Shown: positions 17,244 to 25,423 of the stretch, one piece after another
Position numbering within the stretch: position 1 is the first letter of the stretch
Layout of the letters: every line of letters starts with the position of its first letter
Assembly (NCBI RefSeq): GCF_041240605.1
Contig: NZ_CP162487.1
Coordinates: 4,037,001-4,101,000 of the forward strand
Direction of reading: 5' to 3'
Length of the DNA stretch: 64,000 bases
DNA from: Xanthomonas sp. DAR 80977
GTDB taxonomy: Bacteria > Pseudomonadota > Gammaproteobacteria > Xanthomonadales > Xanthomonadaceae
The notes under the pieces: generated by a model
Databases searched by the model: none
What the model was told of the DNA's origin: nothing
The model's input: only the letters and a program-made list of their open reading frames with translations
Made by a program: the position numbers and the translations under genes

Positions 17244-19182
17244 GCCGCGCTCGCCCGCGCTGAGCAGGGCCAGCCGCCACTGGGCGCTCGGCGCCGGCCT
17301 GCTGGCGCTGCTGCCGTTGCTGCTGCAGTTGCCGGGGATGCTGGCGCTGGTGTTCGCGCTGGCGGCGCTGCTGGTCGGCGCCAGCTCGGCGTGGCGGCCG
17401 CTGCCGGCCGCGCTGCGCCTGCTGCTGGTGGCGGCGACGCTGGCGGCGATCTACTGGCAGGTCGGCATGCGCTTCGGCCGCGACACCGGCTGCGCCATGC
17501 TCGCGGCGATGCTGGCGATCAAGCCGTCGGAACTGAAGACGCTGCGCGACGCGCGCAGCCTGCTCGGCTTCGCCCTGTTCGCGCCATTCGCCGCGTTCCT
17601 GCTGGACCAGGGACCGGCGACGATGCTGCTGGGGCTGGCCGCGGTGATCGCCGCGCTGCTGTGCATGCAGCGCCTGGCCGACCAGGAAGGGCACAGCACC
17701 GCCCCCCCGTTGCGCGGCCAGCTGCGCGGCGTCGGCCGGCTGCTGGCGCTGGGCCTGCCGCTGGCGCTGGCCGCGTTCTGGCTGTTCCCGCGACTGGGTT
17801 CGCCGCTGTGGGGCGTGCCGGAACGCGCGCTGGCGCGGCCCGGCCTGGCGGACTCGATGAGTCCGGGCCAGTGGCTGGACCTGATGGCCGACGACACCCC
17901 GGCGCTGCGCGTGCAGTTCTTCGGCCGCGTGCCGGCGCCGGCGCAGCGCTACTGGCGCGGGCCGGTGCTGTGGGATTTCGACGGCAGCACCTGGCGCGCG
18001 CAGCGCGGCAACGAATACCTGCCGGCGCCGGCGGTGCAACCCGGCGTGACCACGTGGGACTACCAGATCGAGGTCGAGCCGACCGACCGCCGCCAGCTGG
18101 TCGCGCTGGACCTGCCGCTGCAGGCGCCGGACGGCACCCGCGTGTCGGCCGACTACGTCCTGCACAGCGAGCGCCCGCTCAGCGCGCTGACCCGCTGGCG
18201 CCTGCGCTCGGCGCCGCCGCTGCGCTTCGAGACCGCGCTGGCGCCCGCGCAGCGGCAACGCGCATTGGCGCTGCCGCCGGGCTACAACCCGCGCACCCTG
18301 GCCCTGGCCCGGCAATGGCGGCAACAGGCCGGCAACGACGATGCGGCGATCGTGGCGCGCGCGCTGCAGTGGATCCGCCGCGATTTCGCCTACACGCTGA
18401 CGACGCCGCTGCCCGGCCGCGACGGCGTCGACGAATTCCTGTTCCAGCAGAAGGCCGGCTTCTGCCAGCACTTCAGCTCCGCCTTCGTGGTGCTGATGCG
18501 CGGCGCCGGGATCCCCGCGCGCGTGGTCACCGGCTATGCCGGCGGCACCCGCAATCCGTTCGGCGGCTACTGGGTGGTGCGGCGCATGGACGCCCATGCC
18601 TGGGCCGAGGTGTGGCTGCCGCAACGCGGCTGGGTGCGCGTGGACCCGACCGCCGCGGTCGCCCCGGAACGCATCTACGACACCCTGGAAGACCGCCTCG
18701 GTAACGACGCCGACACCCAGGGCGGCGGCAACTGGCAACTGCGCGACGTCGGCGACTGGCTGCGCCGCGGCTGGAACGACCTGGTGCTGTCGTTCGACGC
18801 CAGCCGCCAGCAACGGCTGCTGAGCCAGTTGGGCATCGCCAAGCTGGAGCCGGCGCAACTGGTCGCGCTGTTCGCCGGCTTCGCCGCGCTGGTGCTGGGC
18901 TGGATGGCCTGGCTGCTGGCGCGCGGCGAACGCGAGCGCGACCCGCTGCTGCGCGCCTGGCGGCGGCTGGGCCGGCGCTACGCGCGGCTCGGCCTGGCCC
19001 GCGAGGCGCACGAACCGGCGCTGGACTGGGCGCAGCGTGTACACCAGGTGAGGCCCGATCCGGCGCTGGTTTCGCTCAGCCAACGTTTCGCCGATTCGCG
19101 CTACGCTGGCGCGGATTCGGACAGGGCTTCATTGTTGCGCGACCTGCGCAGGCACCGTCCGCACACCGGAGCATTTCGATGA
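17236..19182 (+). CDS. transglutaminase-like membrane protein (DUF3488/TgpA type)
   Basis: A 648-residue protein with about six N-terminal membrane segments, a periplasmic transglutaminase-like domain, and one further membrane segment near residues 545-565. The catalytic triad is clear: Cys410 (GFCQHFSSAF), His454 (DAHAWAEVWL) and Asp470 (VRVDPTAAV). P. aeruginosa TgpA, of the same architecture and usual MoxR/DUF58 context, is a periplasmic enzyme important for growth. Start overlaps DUF58; stop overlaps the lipoprotein ATG (ATGA). Confidence 0.9.
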   Translation: MAEPRSPALSRASRHWALGAGLLALLPLLLQLPGMLALVFALAALLVGASSAWRPLPAALRLLLVAATLAAIYWQVGMRFGRDTGCAMLAAMLAIKPSELKTLRDARSLLGFALFAPFAAFLLDQGPATMLLGLAAVIAALLCMQRLADQEGHSTAPPLRGQLRGVGRLLALGLPLALAAFWLFPRLGSPLWGVPERALARPGLADSMSPGQWLDLMADDTPALRVQFFGRVPAPAQRYWRGPVLWDFDGSTWRAQRGNEYLPAPAVQPGVTTWDYQIEVEPTDRRQLVALDLPLQAPDGTRVSADYVLHSERPLSALTRWRLRSAPPLRFETALAPAQRQRALALPPGYNPRTLALARQWRQQAGNDDAAIVARALQWIRRDFAYTLTTPLPGRDGVDEFLFQQKAGFCQHFSSAFVVLMRGAGIPARVVTGYAGGTRNPFGGYWVVRRMDAHAWAEVWLPQRGWVRVDPTAAVAPERIYDTLEDRLGNDADTQGGGNWQLRDVGDWLRRGWNDLVLSFDASRQQRLLSQLGIAKLEPAQLVALFAGFAALVLGWMAWLLARGERERDPLLRAWRRLGRRYARLGLAREAHEPALDWAQRVHQVRPDPALVSLSQRFADSRYAGADSDRASLLRDLRRHRPHTGAFR

Positions 19183-19706
19183 AGATCCGATTGCTGTTCC
19201 CCGTCATGGCCGTTCTCGCCCTGGGCGCCTGCGCGACCGCGCCCAAGCCGCTGCAAGGCCAGTTCGCCACCGTCACCCCGCGCGACTCGGTCGCCGGCCA
19301 GCAGGTCGGCGCCTCGGTGCGCTGGGGCGGCAAGATCATCCAGACCAAGCCCGGCCAGGGCCAGACCTGCTTCCAGGTGCTGTCGCGGCCGTTGAACGCC
19401 AGCGGCCGCCCGGACAGCGACTCGGCCGACGCCAGCGACGGCCGCTTCGTCGCCTGCCGCTCCGGCTTCTACGACCCGGCGGTGTTCGAGCCGGGCCGCG
19501 AGGTGACCTTCATCGGCCACGTCTCCGGCTACGAGAGCACCCGCATCGGCGAGTACGACTACCGCCTGGCGAAGATCGATGCCGACGTGGTCTACCTGTG
19601 GCCGGTAGTGCGCCAGGTCGACGTGGTGCCCGCCTACCCGTACGGCCCCTGGGGCCCGTGGGATCCGTGGGGCCCGCGCTGGGGCTGGGGCCGCGGCTGG
19701 TGGTAA
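19179..19706 (+). CDS. Slp-family outer-membrane lipoprotein with Gly/Pro/Trp tail
   Basis: A 175-residue lipoprotein: signal peptide with lipobox ALGAC (Cys18), then an Slp-type domain (VRWGGKIIQTKPGQGQTCF, about 48-66). The last 23 residues are a GPW/DPW/GW-rich tail with seven tryptophans. Its ATG overlaps the transglutaminase stop, so it belongs to the moxR operon; a terminator follows. Slp proteins of enterobacteria are starvation- or acid-induced; a role with the transglutaminase is only inferred. Confidence 0.85.
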   Translation: MKIRLLFPVMAVLALGACATAPKPLQGQFATVTPRDSVAGQQVGASVRWGGKIIQTKPGQGQTCFQVLSRPLNASGRPDSDSADASDGRFVACRSGFYDPAVFEPGREVTFIGHVSGYESTRIGEYDYRLAKIDADVVYLWPVVRQVDVVPAYPYGPWGPWDPWGPRWGWGRGWW

Positions 19707-19743
19707 GCCGGCCGGTGGCAAGCGTTGTGCGATGATGGACAAG

Positions 19744-19769
19744 AAAACGCCGCTGAAAAGCGGCGTTTT
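19744..19769. terminator. bidirectional terminator between the lipoprotein and HIT genes
   Basis: A perfect 10-bp stem, AAAACGCCGC with GCGGCGTTTT, and a 6-nt loop. The stem ends in a T run on both strands, so it can stop transcription from the plus-strand moxR operon and from the convergent minus-strand HIT gene. Confidence 0.85.
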
Positions 19770-19826
19770 CCGTTTTGGCCGGCAGCGCTGCCGCGGATCG
19801 CCCGCCCGCGCCGGCCAGTGCCTGGA

Positions 19827-20174
19827 TCAGGGCGTGCCGAAACGGCCCAGCGGCGCCCCGGCCAGCAGGTGCAGGTGCAGATGGAACACGGTCTGCCCGG
19901 CGTGCTCGCGGCAGTTCATCACCACCCGGTAGCCGTCCTCGGCCAGGCCCTGCGCGCGCGCGTACGCGGCCGCGGCCAGCACCAGCTTGCCGACCAGCGG
20001 CGCCTGCTCCGGCGTCAGGTCGTCGAGCGTGGGGATCTCCACCTGCCTGGGAATGAACAGCACGTGCACCGGCGCCTGCGGCGCGATGTCCTTGAAGCCG
20101 AGGACGTCGTCATCCTCGTAGACGATGCTGGCGGGAATTTCGCGGCGGATGATCTTGCCGAAGATGGTGTCCAT
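19827..20174 (-). CDS. HIT-family nucleotide hydrolase (HinT-like)
   Basis: A 115-residue histidine-triad protein. DTIFGKIIRREIPASIVYEDD at the N-terminus and the triad HLHLHLL (His98, 100, 102) identify the HINT branch, which hydrolyses purine nucleoside phosphoramidates and adenylated lysine. It lies 76 bp after recR on the same strand and ends at a shared terminator. Confidence 0.93.
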   Translation of the reverse strand: MDTIFGKIIRREIPASIVYEDDDVLGFKDIAPQAPVHVLFIPRQVEIPTLDDLTPEQAPLVGKLVLAAAAYARAQGLAEDGYRVVMNCREHAGQTVFHLHLHLLAGAPLGRFGTP

Positions 20175-20250
20175 GGGCCGGGTCGCAGGGCGGAAAGGGG
20201 CAGTCGTTATAGCCCAATTCGGCCGTGCGCAGGCACCGCCGCGCAGGCCG

Positions 20251-20862
20251 CTACTCGCCTGCGCCGCCCTGCGGCACCTCGTTGCGGCTGCCGAACGCAT
20301 GCGACAGCGTGCCGCGGTCCACGTATTCCAGTTCCCCGCCCAGTGGCAGGCCCTGCGCAAGCCGGCTCGGGCGCACCCCGTGCCGGCGCGCTAGCTGCGC
20401 CAGGTAGTGCGCGGTGGCCTCGCCCTCGACGGTGGAGTTGGTGGCGATGATCAGCTCGGCGATCTCGCCCTGCGCCAGCCGCGCCCCGAGCCGGTCCAGG
20501 CCGAGCTCGCGCGGACCGACCCCGTCCAGCGGCGACAGCCGGCCCTGCAGGATGAAATACAGCCCGCGGTAGCCGGTGGCATGCTCGATCGCCAGGCGGT
20601 CGGCCGGCGACTCCACCGCGCACAGCTGCTGGCGGTCGCGGCTGGCGCTGGCGCAGATCGCGCACAGTTCGGTCTCGCTGAAATCGCGGCACTGCGTGCA
20701 GTGGCCGACCTTCTCCACCGCCGCGGCCAGCACGTCCGCCAAGCGCTGCCCGCCCTCGCGCTCGCGTTCGAGCACGTGGTAGGCCATGCGCTGCGCCGAC
20801 TTCTGGCCGACGCCGGGCAACACGCGGAACGCGTCGATCAGTTGTTCGAGCAACGAGGACAT
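20251..20862 (-). CDS. recR: recombination protein RecR
   Basis: RecR joins RecF and RecO to load RecA at single-strand gaps. The 203-residue protein has the N-terminal helix-hairpin-helix (LPGVGQKSAQRMA), a four-cysteine zinc finger (CTQC and CAIC around residues 57-72) and a Toprim domain with the family ATNSTVEGEATA segment. The ATG at 20862 gives the usual RecR start MSSLLEQLI; the frame further upstream is repeat DNA. It ends a dnaX-ybaB-recR cluster. Confidence 0.96.
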   Translation of the reverse strand: MSSLLEQLIDAFRVLPGVGQKSAQRMAYHVLEREREGGQRLADVLAAAVEKVGHCTQCRDFSETELCAICASASRDRQQLCAVESPADRLAIEHATGYRGLYFILQGRLSPLDGVGPRELGLDRLGARLAQGEIAELIIATNSTVEGEATAHYLAQLARRHGVRPSRLAQGLPLGGELEYVDRGTLSHAFGSRNEVPQGGAGE

Positions 20863-20867
20863 GGGCA

Positions 20868-20961
20868 GGGAGTCGGGATTGGGGATTCGGGATTGGGGAT
20901 TGAGAAGCAGTGGCTTCGCTCTTGCCTTGCGAATCCCCAATCCCGAATCTCGAATCCCGGC
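20868..20961. repeat. GGGATTC/GGGATTG repeat, inverted pair (copies B1, B2)
   Basis: Between ybaB and recR two copies of the unit face each other: GGGATTGGGGATTC-type at 20868-20902 and its complement at 20930-20961, separated by about 27 bp. They can form a long imperfect hairpin that fills nearly all of the 102-bp gap inside an otherwise coupled gene cluster. Confidence 0.8.
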
Positions 20962-20964
20962 CTC

Positions 20965-21285
20965 TCAGAACGGCAACTTCATGCCCGGCGGAATCGGCAT
21001 GCCGGCCGTGGCCGCGCCCATCCGCGACTTGGACTCGGCATCGATCTTGTTGGACGCGTCGTTGAAGGCGGCGGCGATCAGGTCCTCGGCCATCTCCTGG
21101 TCGGAGAGGATGCTCGGATCGATCCGCACCTTGCGGCACTCCTTGGTGCCGGTCAGGGTCACGCTGACCATGCCGCCGCCGGCGCTGCCGGTGACTTCCA
21201 GCTGGGCCAGTTCTTCCTGGGCGCGCTGCAGGTTCTCCTGCATCTTCTGCGCCTGCTGCATCAATTGGGCGATGTTCCCGCGCAT
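20965..21285 (-). CDS. ybaB: YbaB/EbfC nucleoid-associated protein
   Basis: A 106-residue DNA-binding dimer of the YbaB/EbfC family with the typical helical N-terminus (MRGNIAQLMQQAQKMQENLQ) and the GTKECRKVRIDPS segment. The start lies 6 bp after the dnaX stop. The dnaX-ybaB-recR order is conserved in many proteobacteria. Confidence 0.96.
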   Translation of the reverse strand: MRGNIAQLMQQAQKMQENLQRAQEELAQLEVTGSAGGGMVSVTLTGTKECRKVRIDPSILSDQEMAEDLIAAAFNDASNKIDAESKSRMGAATAGMPIPPGMKLPF

Positions 21286-21291
21286 GCGTGT

Positions 21292-23163
21292 TTACTCTTG
21301 GTAAGGGCGGATGGAATCGGGGACGACCCGCGCGCCTTGCTGCTGGATCAGCGCTTGCACCGCCGGGTCGTGCAGGAACGCGGTCTCGGCCGCGCTCTGG
21401 CGCTCGCCGCGTTGCCGGTGCGAGCGCTCGTGCAGGGTCTCGGCATCGACCGCGATGCCGCTTTCGATCACGATCTTCGGCCGGCTGCCCAGCGCATCGG
21501 CCAGGGCCGCGGCCAGTTCGCCGAGCGAACGCTCGGATTGCAGGTATTCGAAGCCCGGCGACAGCGACAGCCGCAGCACACCGTCGGCATGGCTGACGAA
21601 GGCCGAGTTGGCGGCGAGCTGTCGCGACGGTCCGGTCAGGCCGCAATCGGCGACCAGCTCCAGCCAGTCCTCGGCGGCGTGCAGCACGCGCGGCGCGCCG
21701 GTGTCGTGCGGCGCGCGCGTCGTGGCGGCGGCCAGCGGCGGCACCATCGCCATTTCCGGCTCGGCGGCGGGCGCAGGTGCCGGCGCGACCGGCGCCGGGC
21801 TCGCGGCCTGCGGCATCGTCGCTGTGGAGACAGGCGCGGCGGTTTCCCATGGCGGGTCCAGCACTGCCGCCGCTGCGCCAGGCGCGGGTGCGGGTGCGGG
21901 CACCGCAGCGGCCGCTGCTGGCGCCGGCGCCATCTTCGGTGCGGCAGGCGCGGACGGCGCGGCGACGGACGGCGCGGCGACGCTGGCAGAAGCGGCGGCA
22001 GGCGCCGCGGCCACCGGTGCCGCCGTGCTGCGCCCTTCCGTGGTCGTGCCCGAGCCCGAAGCGGCCGGCAACGGCGCCGCGCCTGCCGGGCGGAACGCCA
22101 GCATGCGCAGCACCGCCATCTCGAAGCCGGCGCGGGGACTCGGCGCCAGGTACAGGTCGCGGCGGCCGTTCAAGGCCATCTGGTACCACAGCTGCACGAT
22201 TTCCGGGCGCAGGCGTGCGGCGAACGGCGCCGGGTCCAGGCCGTCGAGGCCGGCCGCGGCCGCGCCCGGCACCAGCTGCCGCACCTGGATCCGGTGCAGC
22301 GCTTCGGCCAGCGCCTCCAGCACCCCGCCCCAATCCGGCGAGAACTCGGCCAGCCCGGCGACCACCTGCAGCAACCGCTGCCCGTCGCCATCGGCCAGCG
22401 CCTCCAGCATCGCCCCGACCTGGGTGCGGTCCACCGTGCCCAGCATCGCCCGCACCACGTCGTCGCGCAGCGCGCCACCGGCGTAGGCGATGGCCTGGTC
22501 GAGCAGCGACAGGCCGTCGCGCAGGCTGCCGTCGGCGGCCTTGGCCAGCTGCACGATCGCCGAGGCATCGACCTCGATCTGCTCGGCGGCCAGGATCTTG
22601 GTCATCTGCCCCTGGATCTGCTCCTCGTCCAGGCGCTTGAGGTTGAACTGCAGGCAGCGCGACAGCACCGTCACCGGCAGCTTCTGCGGGTCGGTGGTGG
22701 CGAGCAGGAACTTGACGTGCTCCGGCGGCTCTTCCAGCGTCTTCAGCAGCGCGTTGAACGCCGCCTTGGACAGCATGTGCACTTCGTCGATCAGGTAGAC
22801 CTTGTACTTGCCGCGCGAGGGCATGTACTGCGCGTTCTCGATCACCTCGCGGACGTCGTCCACGCCGGTGTTGGAGGCGGCGTCGATCTCCAGCAGGTCG
22901 ATGTAGCGGCCGGCGTCGATGTCCAGGCACGCCGGGCACTGCCCGCACGGGTCGGCGCTGGTGCCCTGCTCGCAGTTCAGCGACTTGGCGAAGATGCGCG
23001 CGATGGTGGTCTTGCCGACGCCGCGGGTGCCGGTGAACAGGAACGCGTGGTGCACGCGGCCGCTGTCCAGCGCATTGCTGAGCGCGCGGACCACGTGCTC
23101 CTGCCCCACCAGCTCGGCAAAACGCTTGGGGCGCCACTTGCGGGCGAGAACGAGATAGGACAT
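21292..23163 (-). CDS. dnaX: DNA polymerase III subunits tau/gamma
   Basis: The clamp-loader motor. The 623-residue product has a P-loop GTRGVGKTT (45-53), a zinc site (Cys64, 73, 76, 79), Walker B LIDEVHML and an SRC motif. A linker of roughly 100 residues rich in Ala and Pro (about 385-490) joins the AAA+ part to a tau C-terminal region. No obvious A-rich slippery site like that of E. coli dnaX was noticed, so production of a short gamma form by frameshifting is uncertain. The ATG at 23163 gives the standard start MSYLVLARKWRP. Confidence 0.95.
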   Translation of the reverse strand: MSYLVLARKWRPKRFAELVGQEHVVRALSNALDSGRVHHAFLFTGTRGVGKTTIARIFAKSLNCEQGTSADPCGQCPACLDIDAGRYIDLLEIDAASNTGVDDVREVIENAQYMPSRGKYKVYLIDEVHMLSKAAFNALLKTLEEPPEHVKFLLATTDPQKLPVTVLSRCLQFNLKRLDEEQIQGQMTKILAAEQIEVDASAIVQLAKAADGSLRDGLSLLDQAIAYAGGALRDDVVRAMLGTVDRTQVGAMLEALADGDGQRLLQVVAGLAEFSPDWGGVLEALAEALHRIQVRQLVPGAAAAGLDGLDPAPFAARLRPEIVQLWYQMALNGRRDLYLAPSPRAGFEMAVLRMLAFRPAGAAPLPAASGSGTTTEGRSTAAPVAAAPAAASASVAAPSVAAPSAPAAPKMAPAPAAAAAVPAPAPAPGAAAAVLDPPWETAAPVSTATMPQAASPAPVAPAPAPAAEPEMAMVPPLAAATTRAPHDTGAPRVLHAAEDWLELVADCGLTGPSRQLAANSAFVSHADGVLRLSLSPGFEYLQSERSLGELAAALADALGSRPKIVIESGIAVDAETLHERSHRQRGERQSAAETAFLHDPAVQALIQQQGARVVPDSIRPYQE

Positions 23164-23335
23164 CAGGCAACCGTCTTCATCTGAACCGCCATTGTGCCAC
23201 GCCGCGCCGCGCCGATCGTTCAGCGGCAGCCGCGACCGGCCCGTCGCCACGGGCGCGGACGGCGGCGGGCCGGCGCTTTTCCGCGCTTCAGGCGCAGGCG
23301 ACGGCGGCAAGTCCCGGCGCCGCCGGCCATTCGCC

Positions 23336-23364
23336 TTGTTAACGGCGCTCGCGACGGCTAGAAT
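23336..23364 (+). promoter_or_regulatory. promoter of tRNA-Ser(GGA)
   Basis: TTGTTA (23336-23341) and TAGAAT (23359-23364) are spaced by exactly 17 bp, 38 bp before the mature tRNA. The same transcript may run on to the SRP RNA. Confidence 0.7.
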
Positions 23365-23402
23365 CCCGCCCCTGCCGTCGGCTACCTCGCGCCGGCAGGC
23401 CC

Positions 23403-23495
23403 GGAGAGGTGTCCGAGTGGTTGAAGGAGCACGCCTGGAAAGTGTGTAAGCGTCTAAACCGCGCTTCGGGGGTTCGAATCCCCCTCTCTCCGCCA
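23403..23495 (+). tRNA. tRNA-Ser(GGA)
   Basis: A 93-nt class II tRNA with a long variable arm. The 7-bp acceptor stem pairs GGAGAGG with TCTCTCC (one G-T pair), the T loop is GTTCGAATC and CCA is encoded. Anticodon GGA is at 23437-23439. Confidence 0.96.
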
Positions 23496-23558
23496 GATTC
23501 GCATTGCGCTTCCCTCGCAGAGTCGCTTCGCCGCCGGCGAAACGATTCAAAGGGAAAG

Positions 23559-23585
23559 ACCGCGCCGCTGGCGCGGTTTCGTCTC
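23559..23585 (+). terminator. possible terminator after tRNA-Ser(GGA)
   Basis: An 8-bp perfect stem, ACCGCGCC with GGCGCGGT and a GCT loop, followed by TTCGTCTCT. The weak T run may allow some readthrough into the SRP RNA, which starts only a few bases further on and has no obvious promoter of its own. Confidence 0.5.
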
Positions 23586-23588
23586 TAT

Positions 23589-23700
23589 GGTGGCCCCGTC
23601 GGCCCCTCGCGACGCTAGGTCGAAAACCCCGCCAGGGCCGGAAGGCAGCAACGGTATCGATCGACGCGGGCGCCGAGGTCAGCCGGCGGGGTCGCCACCC
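23589..23700 (+). ncRNA. ffs: signal recognition particle 4.5S RNA
   Basis: About 112 nt able to fold into one long hairpin: GGTGGCCCCG at the 5' end pairs with CGGGGTCGCCACC at the 3' end. The apical loop carries the SRP signature GCCGGAAGGCAGCA, the Ffh-binding region and GGAA tetraloop of bacterial 4.5S RNA. With Ffh it targets membrane proteins to SecYEG. Confidence 0.95.
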
Positions 23701-23831
23701 TAATCTCTTCGCAGAAGCGCTGCCTCGGCCGATCCGTGTGCCCATGGCTCGGACGCGCCTTGGCTCGTCGTCACGTCATCGTCGACGCGATCTCGGCGTC
23801 CCTGCCGATGGCCCACCATCCCGGGCCGGCC

Positions 23832-24260
23832 CTACGCCTCCGGATGCAGCCAACCCGCATCGCCCTCGCGGTAGCGCTCGTGCTTCCAGATCGGCACCCG
23901 CGCCTTGACCTCGTCGATGACGTAGCGGCAGGCGCCGAAGGCGGCGTCGCGGTGCGCCGAGACCACGCCCACCCACACCGCCAGGTCGCCGATCGCCAGC
24001 TCGCCGATGCGGTGCACGCAGCGCAGGTCGAGGATGTCGAAGCGGGCCAGGGCCTCGTCGGCGATGCGCCGGCCTTCGGCCTCGGCCAGCGCGGCATAGG
24101 CTTCGTAGCGCAGGCCGTCGACCGCGCGGCCGTCGTTGTGGTCGCGCACCCAGCCTTCGAAGCTGGCGTAGGCGCCGGCCTGCGCATGCGCCAACGGTGC
24201 GCGCAGCGCGGCGATGTCCAGGGCGCTGTCGGCGAGATGGAAGCGGTGCGGTGCGGACAT
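23832..24260 (-). CDS. moaE: molybdopterin synthase catalytic subunit
   Basis: With MoaD it converts cyclic pyranopterin monophosphate to molybdopterin. The 142-residue protein has the MoaE features SFEGWVRDHNDGR, LRYEAY, and Lys119 and Lys126 within KARVPIWKHERY, the catalytic region. It ends the seven-gene operon that begins with kdkA and starts 3 bp after moaD. Confidence 0.95.
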   Translation of the reverse strand: MSAPHRFHLADSALDIAALRAPLAHAQAGAYASFEGWVRDHNDGRAVDGLRYEAYAALAEAEGRRIADEALARFDILDLRCVHRIGELAIGDLAVWVGVVSAHRDAAFGACRYVIDEVKARVPIWKHERYREGDAGWLHPEA

Positions 24261-24263
24261 CGA

Positions 24264-24509
24264 TCAGCCTCCCGAGACCGGCGGGATGAACACCACTTCG
24301 CTGCCGTCGCGCAGCGCGTCGTCCCAACTGGCGAAGGCGCCGTCCACGGCGACGCGCAGGCGTTGCGGCGGCCAGCGTAGGCCGTGCCGCGCGTCCAGTT
24401 CGGCGTACAGCGCGCGCAGGTCGGCGGCCGCGCTGTGCACCTGCTCGCGCTCGATGCCCGCCGCCTCGCGCAGGCTGGCGAAATACAGCACGCTGACCTG
24501 CACGCTCAT
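24264..24509 (-). CDS. moaD: molybdopterin synthase sulfur carrier subunit
   Basis: An 81-residue ubiquitin-like protein whose C-terminal Gly-Gly (80-81) is the site of thiocarboxylation. VFIPPVSGG is the classic MoaD ending. Its ATG overlaps the moaC stop codon (ATGA). Confidence 0.94.
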   Translation of the reverse strand: MSVQVSVLYFASLREAAGIEREQVHSAAADLRALYAELDARHGLRWPPQRLRVAVDGAFASWDDALRDGSEVVFIPPVSGG

Positions 24510-25012
24510 GCCGCGCTCCCGACGTCGCGCTTGCCGCCGCGCTTGCCGAGCAGCCGCACCGGGCCGATCGTCATCGCGTGGGTCAGCGCCTTGCACATGT
24601 CGTAGACGGTCAGCGCGGCCACGCTGGCGCCGGTCAGCGCTTCCATCTCCACGCCGGTGCGGTGCACGGTGCGCACCGTGCATTCGATGCGCAGCACCTG
24701 CGCCGAGGCCCAGTCGATCGCGAAGCGGCAGCCGTCGATCGGCAGCGGATGGCAGAACGGGATCAGCTCGTGGGTGCGCTTGACCGCCATGGTGCCGGCG
24801 ATCACCGCCGTGTCGACGATGCCGCCCTTGGCGCTGCGCAGCGCATCGGCGCGCAATTGCGCGGCCACCGCGGCGGGAAAGCGCACCCGCGACTCGGCCA
24901 CGGCGACGCGCGCGGTGACGGTCTTGGCCGAGACGTCGACCATGGTCGGCAATCCCTGCGGGTCGAGATGGGTCAGCGCCGGCTGCGCCGGCTTGGCCAG
25001 GTTCTTCTTCAT
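24506..25012 (-). CDS. moaC: cyclic pyranopterin monophosphate synthase
   Basis: Performs the second half of the first molybdenum-cofactor step after MoaA. Motifs include MVDVSAK, AKGGIVDTAVIAGTMAVKRT, LIPFCHPL and GVEMEALTGASVAALTVYDM, the MoaC core. The ATG at 25012 gives 168 residues; a GTG at 25033 with a weak GAG ribosome binding site is possible. It overlaps moaD at its end and follows the DUF4440 gene closely. Confidence 0.93.
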   Translation of the reverse strand: MKKNLAKPAQPALTHLDPQGLPTMVDVSAKTVTARVAVAESRVRFPAAVAAQLRADALRSAKGGIVDTAVIAGTMAVKRTHELIPFCHPLPIDGCRFAIDWASAQVLRIECTVRTVHRTGVEMEALTGASVAALTVYDMCKALTHAMTIGPVRLLGKRGGKRDVGSAA

Positions 25013-25042
25013 GCGCTGCGCTGCCGCTCCCACGGCGAAATC

Positions 25043-25423
25043 TCAGGCCTCGCCGACGCTCGGCGTGCCTTGGTGGAACAGCATCCGCCAGCGATCGTCG
25101 CGGCACCGCCACAGCGAGCTGCGCAACGCACCATGCCGGCCGCCGTCGCCATCGCGCTCGCTGCGATAGGTCAGTTGCAGCAGGTCCGGCGCCAGCCAGC
25201 GCGCCTGCATGTCGTCGACCCGGTAACGGACCGGGGACGCGCCCGGCAGCGCAGCCAACACCTCGCGCTTGCCGAAGCGCCGGCCGGAAGCGCCGAACTC
25301 CACGAAGTCCTCCTCGAGCAGGTCGTCGAGGCGTTCGACCGAGGCGCGCACGGACGCCTCCAGCAGGCTCAGTTCCAGCGCGATCACGCGCTGCGTGGTG
25401 GCGTCGTCGTGCATGCCGCTCAT
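25043..25423 (-). CDS. DUF4440 / SnoaL-like protein
   Basis: A 126-residue NTF2-fold protein of the DUF4440 type: LLEASVRASVERLDDLLEEDF, then FVEFGASGRRFGKREVLAAL and WRMLFHQGTPS. No catalytic function can be assigned. Its ATG overlaps the moaA stop (ATGA), so it is translated within the molybdenum-cofactor operon, which is unusual company for this family. Confidence 0.85.
   Translation of the reverse strand: MSGMHDDATTQRVIALELSLLEASVRASVERLDDLLEEDFVEFGASGRRFGKREVLAALPGASPVRYRVDDMQARWLAPDLLQLTYRSERDGDGGRHGALRSSLWRCRDDRWRMLFHQGTPSVGEA

Noticed and set aside
15475..19083. Minus-strand open frame of 1202 codons
   Set aside because: It lies antisense to moxR, DUF58 and the transglutaminase gene, has low-complexity Gln/Arg/Ala composition and no recognisable motif.
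21292..23163. Programmed frameshift site in dnaX
   Set aside because: No A-rich slippery heptamer was noticed in the expected region of this GC-rich gene.
23496..23588. Separate promoter for the SRP RNA
   Set aside because: No -10/-35 pair could be placed at the right distance; a shared transcript with tRNA-Ser is as likely.
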